From Anomaloglossus baeobatrachus (lineage: Eukaryota; Chordata; Amphibia; Anura; Aromobatidae): 64,000 nt of DNA. The notes below the pieces were generated by a model. The model was not told where the DNA came from and did not search any database. It worked only from the letters and a program-made list of their open reading frames with translations. Position numbers and translations under genes: made by a program. The DNA lies in contig NC_134356.1 of assembly GCF_048569485.1 (NCBI RefSeq), forward strand, positions 471,520,393-471,584,392, given 5' to 3'. Shown here one piece after another: positions 46,521-57,662 of the stretch (position 1 is its first letter; each line of letters opens with the position of its first letter).

Positions 46521-46898
46521 AGCTACATGTGCAGACAGCAGGAGCCGGCGCTGGCAGCGTGAGAGCGGCGGAGGCTGGTAACGAAGGTAAATATCGGGTA
46601 ACCACCTTGGTTACCCGATGTTTACCTTGGTTACAGCTTACCGCAGCTGCCGGCTCCTGCTCCCTGCTCGCTTCATTTCGTCGCTCTCTCGCTGTCACAC
46701 ACAGCGATCTGTGCGTCACAGCGGGAGAGCGACGACCAAAAAATGAAGCTGGACATTCAGCAACGAGCGGCAACCTCACAGCAGGGGCCAGCTCGTTGCT
46801 GGATGTCACACACAGCGACAGCGACGGGACGTCGCTGCAACGTCACAGAAAATGGTGACGTAGCAGCGACGTCGTTGTCGCTGTGTGTGATACCACCT
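46521..46898. mobile_element. Harbinger-type MITE, right part
   Basis: Continues from the tandem array with the same order as 12690-13067 (GGTAACCACCTT, CGCTCTCTCGCTGTCACACA), then ends GTCGCTGTGTGTGATACCACCT, followed by TTA. The left end was not found, so the element may be rearranged by the array. Confidence 0.7.
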
Positions 46899-46901
46899 TT
46901 A

Positions 46902-47533
46902 GCAGTCAGTGTCCCGCTCCCTGCCAGCCCCTCGGCGTGAGAAGTGCGGGCATCCGCGGGGCTGGCGCGGGACACTGACTGATGCACATACACAGATGAC
47001 CCATGATGACACAGACAGCGCGCACGGGGGGAAGGGGGGGGACAGTTCCCAGGGCGCCAGGCAGTAAACATGATAAAGTGCTGGGGACACAGCGCTGACA
47101 GTGTATTTGACAGCAAGTGTTCCTTGCCTTATTGAACTGGACACTGAATCGGCTGGAATTCAGGGCGCACGTAGCTGGGCACAGGAGGTGGGGGAGGGAG
47201 ACTACGGAGTGTGTGGGAGGTTGTAGGCAGAGTACGGGGTGCAGGGGAATGTGTGGGAGGGTGCAGGGAACGGGGGCGGTTACTCCACGCACTGTACAGC
47301 CCAGCAGGGAGGCGACATGCTGTTCCAGATTTGCATGCCAACATGGCCCTGCCCATGTAGACATGAAATGACCGTAAGCAGCAAAATCGCGGCAGGAGCG
47401 GTCACATGACCACTCTGAGCTGGGGGAGAGGGGCTGACAGCAGGGCAGGTAAGTGGTCTCTATCTACTTACCTGCCCCAATGTAGCCCAATAGTGTAATA
47501 ATGAAAAAAAGTCAAAAGAAGCCGGATAACCCC
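46902..47533. other. Rest of the TTAA-flanked insertion
   Basis: GC-rich sequence with chance open frames. A G run is near 47027-47040. Nothing recognised. Confidence 0.4.
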
Positions 47534-48054
47534 TTTAAGTGCTCAGGCTTCAGTTTTTTCATCCTATGCCATGTCTGCCATGCTAGAGGCTGCTCACGGA
47601 ATGCGGTGGCTTCAGCTAATTCTCTTGTTATCCGCAGGATTTTTTGGCTTCGAGAGTGGAAGGCAGATGCTTCTTCCAAGAAGTTTCTTGCTGGGCTCCC
47701 TTTTGCTGGTTCACGGCTGTTTGGTGAACAGCTGGATGAAATCATTAAAGAAGCTACTGGCGGGAAGAGTACTTCCATGCCGCAAACCAAGACCAGGAAA
47801 CCCGCCCAGGGTAGGAATCAATTGAGGTTTCGTTCCTTTCGTTCCTCCAACTGGTCATCCTCTAAGCCTTCCGCCTCGTCCGCTAACTCAGCCAAGGATC
47901 AGAAATCCAACTGGCGCCCAAAAGCGCGTCCACAGGAGGTTCTGCACTAAGGCATCTTCCTCATGACTCTCGGCCCGCTCCAGCCACGTCCTTAGTCGGT
48001 GGCAGGCTCTCCCACTTTGGCGACGCTTGGTTAAAGCAAGTCTCCGATCAGTGG

Positions 48055-49895
48055 GTGAGAGACATCATATCTCACGGCTACAGGATAGAATTCTCTTCCA
48101 GCCCTCCAAACAGATTTTTTCTCTCAACTCCCCCCTGCTCCAAGGCCGCCGCCTTGCAGGCAAACGGAGTGATTGTCCCAGTTCCCGCTCAGGAACGGTT
48201 CAGAGGTTTTTACTCAAATCTCTTCCTAGTTCCAAAAAAGGACGGTACCTTCCGGCCCATCCTGGATCTCAAGCTTCTCAACAAGCATGTCCGGGTGCGG
48301 CATTTTCGCATGGAGTCTCTGCGATCAGTCATTGCCTCTATGACCCAAGGGGAGTTCCTGGCGTCCATCGACATCAGAGATGCCTATCTACATGTGCCAA
48401 TCGCAGTGTCACATCAGCGTTGGTTACGTTTTGCGATAGGAGAGGATCATTTCCAATTCGTGGCTCTCCCCTTCGGGTTAGCCACGGCCCCTCGGGTATT
48501 CACCAAGGTCATGGCGGCAGTGATTGCGGTCCTGCACCTCCAGGGGTTAGCAGTGCTTCCTTATCTGGACGACCTTCTGGTCAAGGGTACATCCAGCGCA
48601 GACTGTCAGCGGAGTGTTTCGCTCACTCTCGCCACCCTAGCCCAATTCGGGTGGATTGTCAATCTTCCCAAATCCACTCTGACTCCGACCCAGAGTCTCA
48701 CGTACCTAGGGATGCAGTTCGAGACTTTGCCGGCACTTGTGAAGTTGCCCTTAGACAAACAGCTGTCACTCCGGTTGGCGGTGCGCTCTCTCCTGAGGCC
48801 CCGCCGTTATACCCTCAGGCGTCTGATGCAGGTGCTGGGTCAAATGGTGGCCTCCATGGAGGCGGTTCCCTTTGCCCAGTTCCATCTGCGTCCTCTGCAG
48901 CTGGACATTCTCCGCTGTTGGGACAAGCGGCCTTCCTCCTTACAGAGGTTAGTGGCTCTGTCGCCACGGACCAGGAGCTCTCTTCAGTGGTGGCTTCGAC
49001 CCCTCTCCCTGTCCCAAGGGCGCTCCTTCCTGACTCCGTCCTGGGTGATTCTCACCACGGATGCCAGCCTATCTGGCTGGGGAGCGGTACATCTCCACCA
49101 CAGAGCACAGGGCACTTGGACTCCGTCCGAGTCAGCCCTTTCAATCAATGTGCTGGAAACCAGAGCTGTGCTTCTAGCTCTCCTAGCCTTTCACCACCTG
49201 TTGGCGGGCAGGCACATTCGAGTCCAGTCAGACAACGCGACAGCGGTTGCCTACATCAATCACCAAGGCGGGACACGCAGCCGCCTGGCAATGTTGGAGG
49301 TCCAACGCATCCTTCAATGGGCGGAGGACTCCAAGTCCACCATATCCGCAGTCCACATCCCTGGCGTAGAAAACTGGGAGGCAGATTATCTCAGCCGTCA
49401 ATCCGTGGACGGTGGCGAGTGGTCCCTGCACCCGGCAGTGTTTCAGTCAATCTGCCGCAAGTGGGGCACTCCGGACGTGGACCTAATGGCATCCCGTCAC
49501 AACAACAAGGTTCCGGTTTACGTGGCTCGCTCCCCCGATCCTCAGGCCTTCGCCGCGGACGCTCTGGTTGAAGACTGGTCCCAGTTTCGTCTGTCCTACG
49601 TGTTTCCCCCTCTAGCTCTCTTGCCCAGAGTCCTGCGCAAGATCAGAATGGAGGGCCGTCGAGTCATCCTCATTGCACCGGACTGGCCCAGGCGAGCTTG
49701 GTATCTGGACCTGCTCCAACTGTCCGTGGAGATGCCGTGGCATCTTCCGGACCGTCCAGACCTGCTCTCGCAAGGTCCGTTTTTTCAGCCCGAATTCTGC
49801 GGCACTCAAATTGACGGCGTGGCTCTTGAGTCCTGGATTTTGACGGCTTCTGGTATTCCTCCTGAAGTCATCTCCACTATGACTCGGGCCCGTAA
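48055..49895 (+). pseudogene. DIRS reverse transcriptase, RNase H and methyltransferase-like region
   Basis: Fossil part of the DIRS element. Reverse transcriptase blocks are clear (DGTFRPILDLK, ASIDIRDAYLH, LPFGLATAPRVF, VLPYLDDLLV), then RNase H (TTDASLSGWGAV, NVLETRAVLLAL, QSDNATAVAYIN), then the methyltransferase-like tail usual in DIRS (DVDLMASRHN and IAPDWPRRAWY). This frame is open for its whole length and ends at the MITE at 49896. A second long open frame over 48027-49571 is only its shadow. Confidence 0.92.
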
Positions 49896-50487
49896 GGCGG
49901 GCTTTGCACACTACGACATCGCAGGTCGATGCTGCGATGCCGAGTGCGATAGTGCCCGCCCCCGTCGCAGCAGCGATATGTGGTGATAGCTGGCGTAGCG
50001 AAAGTTATCGCTACGCCAGCTTCACACACACACTCACCTGCCGTGCGACGTCCCTGTGGCCGGCGACCCGCCTCCTTGTTAAGGGGGCGGGTCGTGCGGC
50101 GTCACTGCGACGTCACACGGCAGGCGGCCAATCAGAGCAGAGGGGCGGAGATGAGCAGGATGTAAACATCCTGCCCACCTCTTTCCTTCCGCATATCCTA
50201 CGGAAGCCGCAGTGAGGCCGGTAGGAGACATTCTTCGCTCCTGCGACTTCACACACAGCGATGTGTGCTGCCGCAGGAGCGAGGAACAACATCGGACCAT
50301 TGCGTCAGCGTAATCATGGATTACGCCGACGCTGTACCGATGATACGATTACGACGCTTTTGCGCTCGTTAATCGTATCATCCAGCCTTTACACACTGCG
50401 ATGTCGCATGCGATGCCGGAAGTGCGTCATTTTCAATTTGACCCCACCGACATCGCACCTGCGATGTCGCAGTGTGCAAAGTGCCCC
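49896..50487. mobile_element. Harbinger-type MITE inside the DIRS element
   Basis: Ends GGCGGGCTTTGCACACTACG and, inverted, GGGGCACTTTGCACACTGCG, 592 bp. The left flank is TAA and the right TTA, so the three-base duplication is not exact. Recognisable DIRS sequence stops and restarts at these points. Confidence 0.75.
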
Positions 50488-51457
50488 TTAGTCTTCCTCC
50501 GTCAAGATCTATCACAGGACTTGGAAAATTTTCCTGTCCTGGTGTCGCTCTTCCGGCCATTCTCCTTGGCCATTCTCGTTGCCGACCCTTCTGTCTTTTT
50601 TACAGTCCGGTCTGCAGCTAGGACTGTCCCTCAACTCTCTCAATGGACAAGTCTCAGCTCTATCAGTGCTGTTCCAGCGGCATCTCGCCCGGCTGGCTCA
50701 GGTCCGCACCTTCATGCAAGGTGCGTCTCACATCATTCCGCCTTATCGGCGGCCCTTGGATCCCTGGGACCTTAACTTGGTCCTCACGGTATTGCAGAAA
50801 CCCCCTTTCGAGCCCCTTAGGGAGGTTTCTTTGTATCGTCTTTCTCAAAAGGTGGCCTTTCTAGTTGCCATAACTTCTCTCAGGAGAGTCTCTGATTTGG
50901 CTGCGCTCTCCTCGGAGTCACCTTTTTTGTTTTTTCACTAAGACAAGGTAGTTCTCCGTCTGACCCCGGACTTTCTTCCTAAGGTGGTCTCTCCCTTCCA
51001 CCTTAACCAGGATATTTCCTTGCCTTCCTTCTGTCCGGCCCCTGTTCATCGCTTTGAGAAAGCGCTGCATACTCTAGATCTGGTGCGTGCTCTCCGGATC
51101 TATGTGTCTCGCACCGCTGCGCTTAGGCGGTGCACCTCTCTTTTTGTGCTAACCACAGGGCGGCGCAAGGGTCTCTCTGCTTCTAAGCTGACCTTGGCCC
51201 GTTGGATTAGATCGACCATTTCGGACGCCTACCAGAGTACTCAGGTGCCTCCCCCGCCGGGGATCAAAGCACACTCGACCAGAGCTGTCGGTGCCTCTTG
51301 GGCTTTTAGGCACCAGGCTACGGCTCAACAAGTCTGTCAGGCTGCCACTTGGACTAGCCTGCATACCTTTTCGAAGCACTACCAAGTGCATGCTCATGCT
51401 TCGGCAGATGCGAGCTTGGGCAGACGCATCCTTCAGGCGGCTGTCGCCCACTTTTGA
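50488..51457 (+). pseudogene. DIRS tyrosine recombinase region
   Basis: Fossil part. Pieces in different frames show SLYRLSQKVAFLVAITSLRR followed by VSDLAAL, and near the end STRAVGASWAFRHQ and the TWTSLHTFSKHY motif. The conserved Arg/His/Tyr pattern is that of the tyrosine recombinase that replaces integrase in DIRS elements. Broken, with a small number of breaks. Confidence 0.85.
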
Positions 51458-51930
51458 AGTTAGGCTCCGCCTACTTCTTAGTTTTTTCTGTTTATTCCCA
51501 CCCAGGGACAGCTTTGGAACGTCCCATGGTCTGGGTCTCCCAAAGGAACGATAAAGAAAAAGAGAATTTTGTTACTTACCGTAAATTCTTTTTCTTATAG
51601 TTCCGTATTGGGAGACCCAGCTCCCTCCCTGTTGCCTGTTGGCAATTTCCTTGTTCCACGTGTTTTCACCGGCTGTTGTCGTGGACAGAGTCTCCGGTTG
51701 TTCCGGTTCTTACTCGGTTCTACTTGTGGGTGGCTATTCTCCTTCAGATTTTGCACTAAACTGGCTAGGACTGGCTACCAGGGGGTGTATAAGCTCAGAG
51801 GGAGGAGCTACACTTTTAAGTGTAGTACTTTGTGCGTCCTCCGGAGGCAGAAGCTAAACACCCATGGTCTGGGTCTCCCAATACGGAACTATAGGAAAAA
51901 GAATTTACGGTAAGTAACAAAATTCTCTTT

Positions 51931-52315
51931 TTTTTTTTTTTTTTTAATGCTCTTATCTTAAACAATATAATACAAGTTGATCAAAATGTCTTATCTACCT
52001 TAAAATGATACCAGCAGCAATTATTACTCCGCATACAAAAGAGAAGCTCATTGACTTCAAAATAAAAATATTATGGGCCTCGGGAAAATGGCAGCAAACA
52101 CATTTTTATTTTTTTCATTACAATGCTTAGAAATTTTTCAAATTTTTTTCAGTGAAAAACTATACAAGTTTGGTATCGCAATAATCGTACTGACATGAAG
52201 CGAGTACTTAATAAACAAAAGCACATTAATAAAAAAAATGGCTGCATCTTTGAGGGGTTAAATATCTGATAAATTGCAAAACCAATGCAAAGTTCTCAGA
52301 GACATCCCTTAAAAT
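51931..52315. other. Intron 6 sequence, AT-rich
   Basis: The stretch 52080-52260 has decayed repeat-like wording but no ends. Confidence 0.4.
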
Positions 52316-52319
52316 TTAA

Positions 52320-52877
52320 AAGGGTTTTCCCATGAACAAAGTGTATTTTCAAATTGATTTTAATCAATAAATTTTGGAATAATAATAATTTCCACAATTG
52401 GATGTAATTAAAAAAAAATGTTCCTGTGCTGAGATAATGTTATATATGTGTCCCTGCTGTGTACTGTGTAATGGCCGTGTCTGACCGTACAGGGGCATGG
52501 TCTGATCATACCACATCTCCCAGGCAGGGGAGTAAGTAAAAGAAAGCATAAAAACATTACAGCACGGGATCACAGCTTCTTTTTGTGAGGTAAAACATCT
52601 GTTAATTATTTCTTTGAGGTAAAACATTTTTTTATTTGCTATCCCGTGCTGTACTGTCTGTATACGTATTACATCCCCCCCTGCCCAGGGGCTGTGGTAT
52701 GATCAGACCATGTCCCTGTACGGTCAGACACAGCCATTACACAGTATATAGCAGGGACACATATATAAGATTATCTCAGCACAGGAACATTTTTTTTTAA
52801 CACCTGCAAATGTGTAATTTTGTATTATTCCAAGATCTGTTGATTTAAAATGAGCTTTGTTCATAAGAAAAACCCCT
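52320..52877. mobile_element. Foldback MITE with TTAA duplication (558 bp)
   Basis: Ends AAGGGTTTTCCCATGAACAA and, inverted, AGGGGTTTTTCTTATGAACA, with TTAA at 52316-52319 and 52878-52881. The two halves are complementary for most of their length, for example GTGTCCCTGCTGTGTAC and CATGGTCTGATCATACCACA. piggyBac-type target. Confidence 0.85.
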
Positions 52878-53011
52878 TTAACACGTTTTGAAATGTTATT
52901 ATATTTTATATATATTCTGGAAGTCTCAAAGTATATGCCAAACATTTCTTAAAAAAAGTCACAATGATGTTAAAGTATTTGATTTTATTCTTATGTTATT
53001 TGTAGCACTAA

Positions 53012-53377
53012 GGCTATGTGCACACACTGCAGATTTGGTGCAGAAATTTTCTGCACCAGATCTGAATGCTGTGGCAAAAAAACGCTTCAAAACCGGATGT
53101 GGTTTTGATGCGTTTTATTGGGCTATCACGAAAGTCAATGAATTAAAGTCAATGGGTGAAAAAATGCTGCTAAACCTGACCAATCATTGACATGCTGCAG
53201 ATTTTTTTCTGCATCAAAATCTGCACCAAAACTGCATGGAAAAAAACGCACAGTGTGCACAGCAAATCTAAATTCCCATAGACTTTGCTGGCTTCAGGAG
53301 AGACATGCAGATTTTGATGCAGATTTAAAAAACTGCCCCAAAAAATGCATAAAAAATGCAATGTGTGCACAGGACCT
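53012..53377. mobile_element. MITE (366 bp) with TAA flanks
   Basis: Ends GGCTATGTGCACACACTGCA and, inverted, AGGTCCTGTGCACACATTGC, with TAA at 53009-53011 and 53378-53380. Mirrored GCAGATTT/AAATCTGC blocks inside. Confidence 0.7.
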
Positions 53378-53389
53378 TAAGCCCCAGGA

Positions 53390-53617
53390 AAGCTTTGGCG
53401 TAATGTTGGCGGAAGCAGATGAAAACGACAGGGTGGTCGTAAATGTCGCACTGTTCGCTACTCGCATGAATAGTGCAGCCTTCGGGTTACTCGTTACATT
53501 GCGAGTATTCCCCATTGACTTGCATTGTACGCGCTATTCGGAGTGCATACGCGAGTATTAGACAGTATTCGTTACAAGTATCGCAAATCTGAGTATTTCG
53601 AAATTCGCTCATCATTA
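53390..53617. mobile_element. hAT-type MITE, right end only
   Basis: Ends on the right with TTCGCTCATCATTA, the complement of TAATGATGAGCGAA, close to the hAT end at 17217. The left end was not found. Confidence 0.5.
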
Positions 53618-53856
53618 GTGGCAGCGGGTCTCTTATAGAGAACACAGGAACATTCGGCAGAGAGAGCGCTCCTGTGCATTGGACAGTCGGGCGAGTTAGC
53701 TGGTAGCCAAATGAAGGTATGGCTAACAGCCATCTAATCTCTATGGGAGGTTTTTGAAGTTGAATGGAAATTAATACTTTGTGGTTTGGTTAAAAGTTCC
53801 CAAACAGCACCCCCAGAAAAAGTTCCATGTAGGGTGAGATGGTGCAAAAAGCAGAG

Positions 53857-53858
<2 letters not shown>

Positions 53859-53905
<47 letters not shown>

Positions 53906-53915
53906 CGTGTGAGTA

Positions 53916-53973
<58 letters not shown>

Positions 53974-54014
53974 GCGTGTGAGTATGTGTGTGTATGTATA
54001 TGTGTATGTATATG

Positions 54015-54113
<99 letters not shown>

Positions 54114-54151
54114 GTATATATATAATATATAGCTTTTTGCATCATTGCATC

Positions 54152-54219
<68 letters not shown>
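53859..54219. repeat. Compound (TA)n and (TG)n microsatellite
   Basis: Long TA runs at 53859-53900, 53930-53966, 54020-54110 and 54157-54218, with two GCGTGTGAGTATGTGTGTG blocks between. Cruciform-prone and length-variable; the assembled length may be unreliable. Tyr/Ile frames across it are artefacts. Confidence 0.97.
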
Positions 54220-54224
<5 letters not shown>

Positions 54225-54610
54225 TTTTCTTTTTCTTATTTTTCTTATTTTTTTGCTGATTTTAAAATAAGAAGACAACTTAAAAAAAGATTTATCTTTT
54301 ATCACCTTATTTTGAGCCCCTTAACTTTTTTATTTTTCCACGGCTGCTGTAGTGACATTGCAACTCCTGCATGTGAGCGCTGCAGCCAGTGATTGAGGAG
54401 GCAGCACTGGCTCGACAGGGGGTAAGTATGGCTCATTTTCCTACAAAGAAATACAAACAAAAAGTAAACTTGCTAAGGTATAACTGTATAAAACTCTAGG
54501 AAATCTTTTGACTTCAGAAGAATATTTCAGTGTAGGAGGGTTTTATTATATTAGTGATGTTGCTGTTGTGTCATGTGAATTAACAGTAATGACGGGTTTA
54601 TTCGTTGCAG
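54220..54610. other. End of adal intron 6
   Basis: AT-rich sequence ending in the exon 7 acceptor TTCGTTGCAG. No element seen. Confidence 0.5.
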
Positions 54611-54691
54611 ATTGGACATGGAAAAGACTTCATGGATCCGCTCACTGAAGCTAGAAGGTCTGGCCTAAAACTAGCTCTTCATTTGTCAGAG
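54611..54691 (+). CDS. adal: adal exon 7
   Basis: 27 codons, phase 0 at both ends: IGHGKDFMDPLTEARRSGLK then LALHLSE. Human ADAL has VGQAKDFLEPLLEAKKAGLKLALHLSE. The His of LALHLSE is a zinc ligand and the Glu the expected catalytic acid/base of the ADA family. The acceptor is TTGCAG; the donor GTATTT is weaker. Confidence 0.96.
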
Positions 54692-54820
54692 GTATTTCAT
54701 ATATTCAACATATGATAGATATGTATATGTTTACATTTGGATAAAATATACATATATGTATATATTGAAGCAGTTGTCAAGTTTTGTAAAACCCCTCTTC
54801 CCAGCGCAGTTTCTTTTTAA

Positions 54821-55300
54821 GGGTTCGGTTCCACTTGCGTTTTGCACGGGCGAGTGCAATCCGAGAAAACATGATTGCTCTCACTCTAGTGCAAAACGAT
54901 GGGGCAGTGTCCATCTGCGATTGATTTATCATGCCATGGCGGCAAGAGAAATGAATAGCAGCATGCTGCATTTGGCAACAAGTCTCGGCTCATGCACCCC
55001 CATACAAGCCTATGGGAGTGTGTGAAACCTCACACTACACTCGCATGTCATCCGACTGCAGTGCGATATACGCAGTGATAGGCTGCTGAGGAGATGGGGA
55101 GAAAGTGCTCCCTCCCTCTTTTCCACATCTGTGATATGATCGCAAGTGCATTTCCGCACTTGTCCCGCAGGTTTACTGCAACAACTCTGCATAGATACTG
55201 CAGCAATGGATAGCTGCGGATTCCGGGAAGCTGCTGCGGGAAACCAGCGGACATACCTGCGGATATATCTGCGGGTACATTGTCCCGTGGGCACATAGCC
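54821..55300. mobile_element. MITE-like element (480 bp)
   Basis: Begins GGGTTCGGTTCCACTTGCG after TTAA and ends GGGCACATAGCC before TTAA. The ends match each other poorly, but inside are mirrored GCGAGTG/CACTCGC blocks. A Harbinger-type MITE begins directly at its right edge. Confidence 0.5.
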
Positions 55301-55303
55301 TTA

Positions 55304-55842
55304 AGGGTGCTTTACACGCTGCGACATCACTAGCGATTGCTAGCGATGTCGAGCGCGATAGCACCCGCCCCTGTCGTTCGTGCGACATTTGGTGCTCGCT
55401 GCCATAGCGAACATTATCGCTACGGCAGCGTCACACGCACATACCTTGTCAGCGACGTCGCTGTGACCGCAGAACAATCCCTCCCTGAAGGGGGAGGTGC
55501 GTTCGGCGTCATAGCGATGTCACCGCGACGTCACTAAGCGGCTGGCCAATAGAAGCGGAGGGGCGGAGATGAGCGGGACGTAACATCCTGCCCAGATCCT
55601 TCCTTCCGCATTGCTGGTGGACGGAGGTAAGGAGATGTTTGTCGTTCCTGCGGTGTCACACAGCGATATTAAGGAAAGGAGCGACGTGTCAACGATCGCC
55701 GTTTTTGAACGATTTTGCGATCGTTGATCGACACTCCTTGGTGTCAAACGCTGCGATGTCGCTACCAGCGCCGGTTGTGCATCACTAACTACGTGACCCC
55801 GACGATATATTGGTAGCGATGTCACAGTGTGTAAAGCACCCT
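55304..55842. mobile_element. Harbinger-type MITE with TTA duplication (539 bp)
   Basis: Ends AGGGTGCTTTACACGCTGCG and, inverted, AGGGTGCTTTACACACTGTG, with TTA at 55301-55303 and 55843-55845. Same family as 58780 and 59394. Confidence 0.9.
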
Positions 55843-55990
55843 TTAGTGTGTGGATGGGATAATAGGTCAATATTCAGCTGATAATCAGTGGTGTGGATGG
55901 GGTAATAGAAAGCTCAATATTCAAATGACAATCAGTGGTGTAGATGGGGTAATAGAAAGCTCAATATTCAGAGAACTGATAGGAGATTTA

Positions 55991-56559
55991 AGGCCGCTTT
56001 ACATGCAACGACATCGCTAACGCGATGTCATTGGGGTCACGGAATTCGTGATGCACATCCGGCCTCGTTAGCGACGTTGTTGCGTGTGAAACGCACGAAC
56101 GACCGTTTACGAGCAGATTTTCTTACCTTATCGTTGATCGTTGACATGCTGTCCATTTCCCAAATATCATTGCTGTAGCAGGACGCAGATTGTTCGTCGT
56201 TCCTGCGGCAGCACACATCGCTATGTGTGACACCGCAGGAACGAGGAACAACCTCGTACCTGCAGCCGCCCGCAATGAGGAAGGAAGGAGGTGGGCGGGA
56301 TGTTTGTTCCGCTCATCTCCGCCCCTCTGCTTCTATTGGGCGGCCGCTTAGTGACGTCGCTGTGACACTGAACGAACCGCCCCCTTAGAAAGGAGGTGGT
56401 TTGCCGGTCACAGTGACGTCACTAGGCAGGTAAGTAGTTTGATGGGTCCGAGCGATGTTGTGCACCACAGGCAGCGATTTGCCCATGACGCACAACCGAT
56501 GGGGGCGGCTACGCACGCTACCGATATCGATAGCGATATCGCTGCGTGCAAAGTGGCCT
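55991..56559. mobile_element. Harbinger-type MITE with TTA duplication (569 bp)
   Basis: Ends AGGCCGCTTTACATGCAACG and, inverted, AGGCCACTTTGCACGCAGCG, with TTA at 55988-55990 and 56560-56562. It lies about 200 bp before exon 8. Between it and the previous MITE are two copies of a short phrase ending GGGTAATAGAAAGCTCAATA. Confidence 0.9.
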
Positions 56560-56758
56560 TTAGCCGAATCCATAAAAATAATAGCTATCAGCTTGATAAA
56601 TGACACATCGCTGGACTCAGGGTCTTTGGCCCCTACATCATAATGCTCTTAAAAGGGGCAGCAAAAACATGGTGAGATATTCCCTTTAAGTATTTAGTTG
56701 GGCTGAGATACAATGATTGCTGCTGGTTTCTGATATATGGGTGCCTTAATGCTTCTAG

Positions 56759-56885
56759 ATACCCAGTCAAGAAGAGGAGACCGAGCTTCTGCTTGGACTT
56801 CCACCAGACAGAATAGGACATGGAACTTTCCTTTGCAACTCTCCAAAAATTGTTGAAGTGGTTAAGGAACATTGCATACCCATGG
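56759..56885 (+). CDS. adal: adal exon 8 (last one in the window)
   Basis: 42 codons plus one base: IPSQEEETELLLGLPPDRIG, HGTFLCNSPKIVEVVKEHCI, PM, with the next Glu codon split (phase 1). Human ADAL has LLPDRIGHGTFL and later HRIPLE. The His of RIGHGT is the conserved catalytic-site His. Between GTFL and the following helix the human protein has a longer loop (NSGEGGSLDLVDFV) than here, so the loop is about five residues shorter; whether this is a frog trait cannot be told. The donor is GTAGGT. The exons carrying LCLTSN and the CTDD zinc/catalytic pair are not in the window. Confidence 0.95.
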
Positions 56886-57662
56886 GTAGGTATTACCTTT
56901 CTGCTTGTATAAATGTATATGGCATATACAGCTAGGTTATATGATGCAGTGGCAACGCAACATGTGCAGCCGCACAGGGGCCCAAGAGGTGAGGGGGCCC
57001 ATGCCCACCTCAAAAGCACAAGGATTTGTGCATCATGATGAATTATTGGACCTCGAGGGGCCCATATACTGTTCTTGTACAGGGGCCCTTTTCTGTCAGC
57101 ATCCATGAGTGGCATGATGGTAAGATACATCATTGCTTTATGAGCCATTAATGATAAGCTGGGTAGACCCAGTGATTGTACTGTATGCTGCATTCAGTGT
57201 AATGTGTAGTGATGCTGTATTCACAGATCACAGGGATAGTATAATATTGATGAGGCTCTTCATGATCAGTGTAATGCATACACCAGATAGTCATCTGTAG
57301 CAATGTTATCAATTTTTCCAAAACACGTAACCTTCACTCCAAAAAATTGCACTACACTTCCCCCGAGCTAAGAATGTTCCCTCTGCTGCTCATTTAAGAG
57401 ACATATTCTACATCCTCAGGGATATGGTGACTGTAGGTTTAGTTTTTAATATTTATGCAGAAATGTGAACTTATAATTACAAAATGAAAGCCTAAAGCCG
57501 CAGAGCTGGAGGACACAGAGTGGATGCAATAAATTACAGCCAATATTAGGAAAAACTTACTGAGCTAAGTTTGTCCAAATTCTACCAGTTTGCATCTAAC
57601 AAAAACAAAACACCCATTGACATGCCTTGCTACACCTTTATTTTTTAGTTTAGACACTAAAA
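56886..57662. other. Start of adal intron 8, old repeat debris
   Basis: The block 56940-57110 with GGGGCCC phrases looks like a decayed dispersed repeat. Otherwise nothing recognised. Confidence 0.4.

Larger units (their letters stand above)
43814..47534. mobile_element. TTAA-flanked composite insertion (3.7 kb)
   Basis: TTAA lies at 43810-43813 and 47535-47538. Ends are AGGAGTTATCCGACA and, inverted, AGGGGTTATCCGGCT. The TTAA target duplication is typical of piggyBac-type elements. Most of the interior is other repeats: a MITE start (44278), a dispersed repeat (44980-45640), a 110-bp tandem array and a MITE end (46898). No transposase seen. The flanking DIRS reading stops and resumes at these points. 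Confidence 0.7.
40677..51930 (+). mobile_element. DIRS-like tyrosine-recombinase retroelement, broken and interrupted
   Basis: Treated as a fossil. Inverted terminal repeats of about 140 bp lie at 40681-40825 and 51757-51905 (both contain GGGAGACCCAG or its complement and AAGTACTACACTTAAAAGTG). Inside, in order, are a gag-like region, a reverse transcriptase/RNase H/methyltransferase-like region, a tyrosine recombinase region, and an internal complementary region near 51520-51615. That is the DIRS order. Three foreign insertions (41337-42422, 43814-47534, 49896-50487) account for about 5.4 kb, leaving near 5.8 kb, normal for DIRS. It is broken, with a few interruptions besides the insertions. 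Because three other elements have entered it, it is not the youngest here. Confidence 0.9.

Noticed and set aside
48027-49571. 514-residue Ser/Pro-rich frame
   Set aside because: Shadow of the DIRS reverse transcriptase region in another frame.
53771-54220. Tyr/Ile repeat frames
   Set aside because: Translation of the TA/TG microsatellite.
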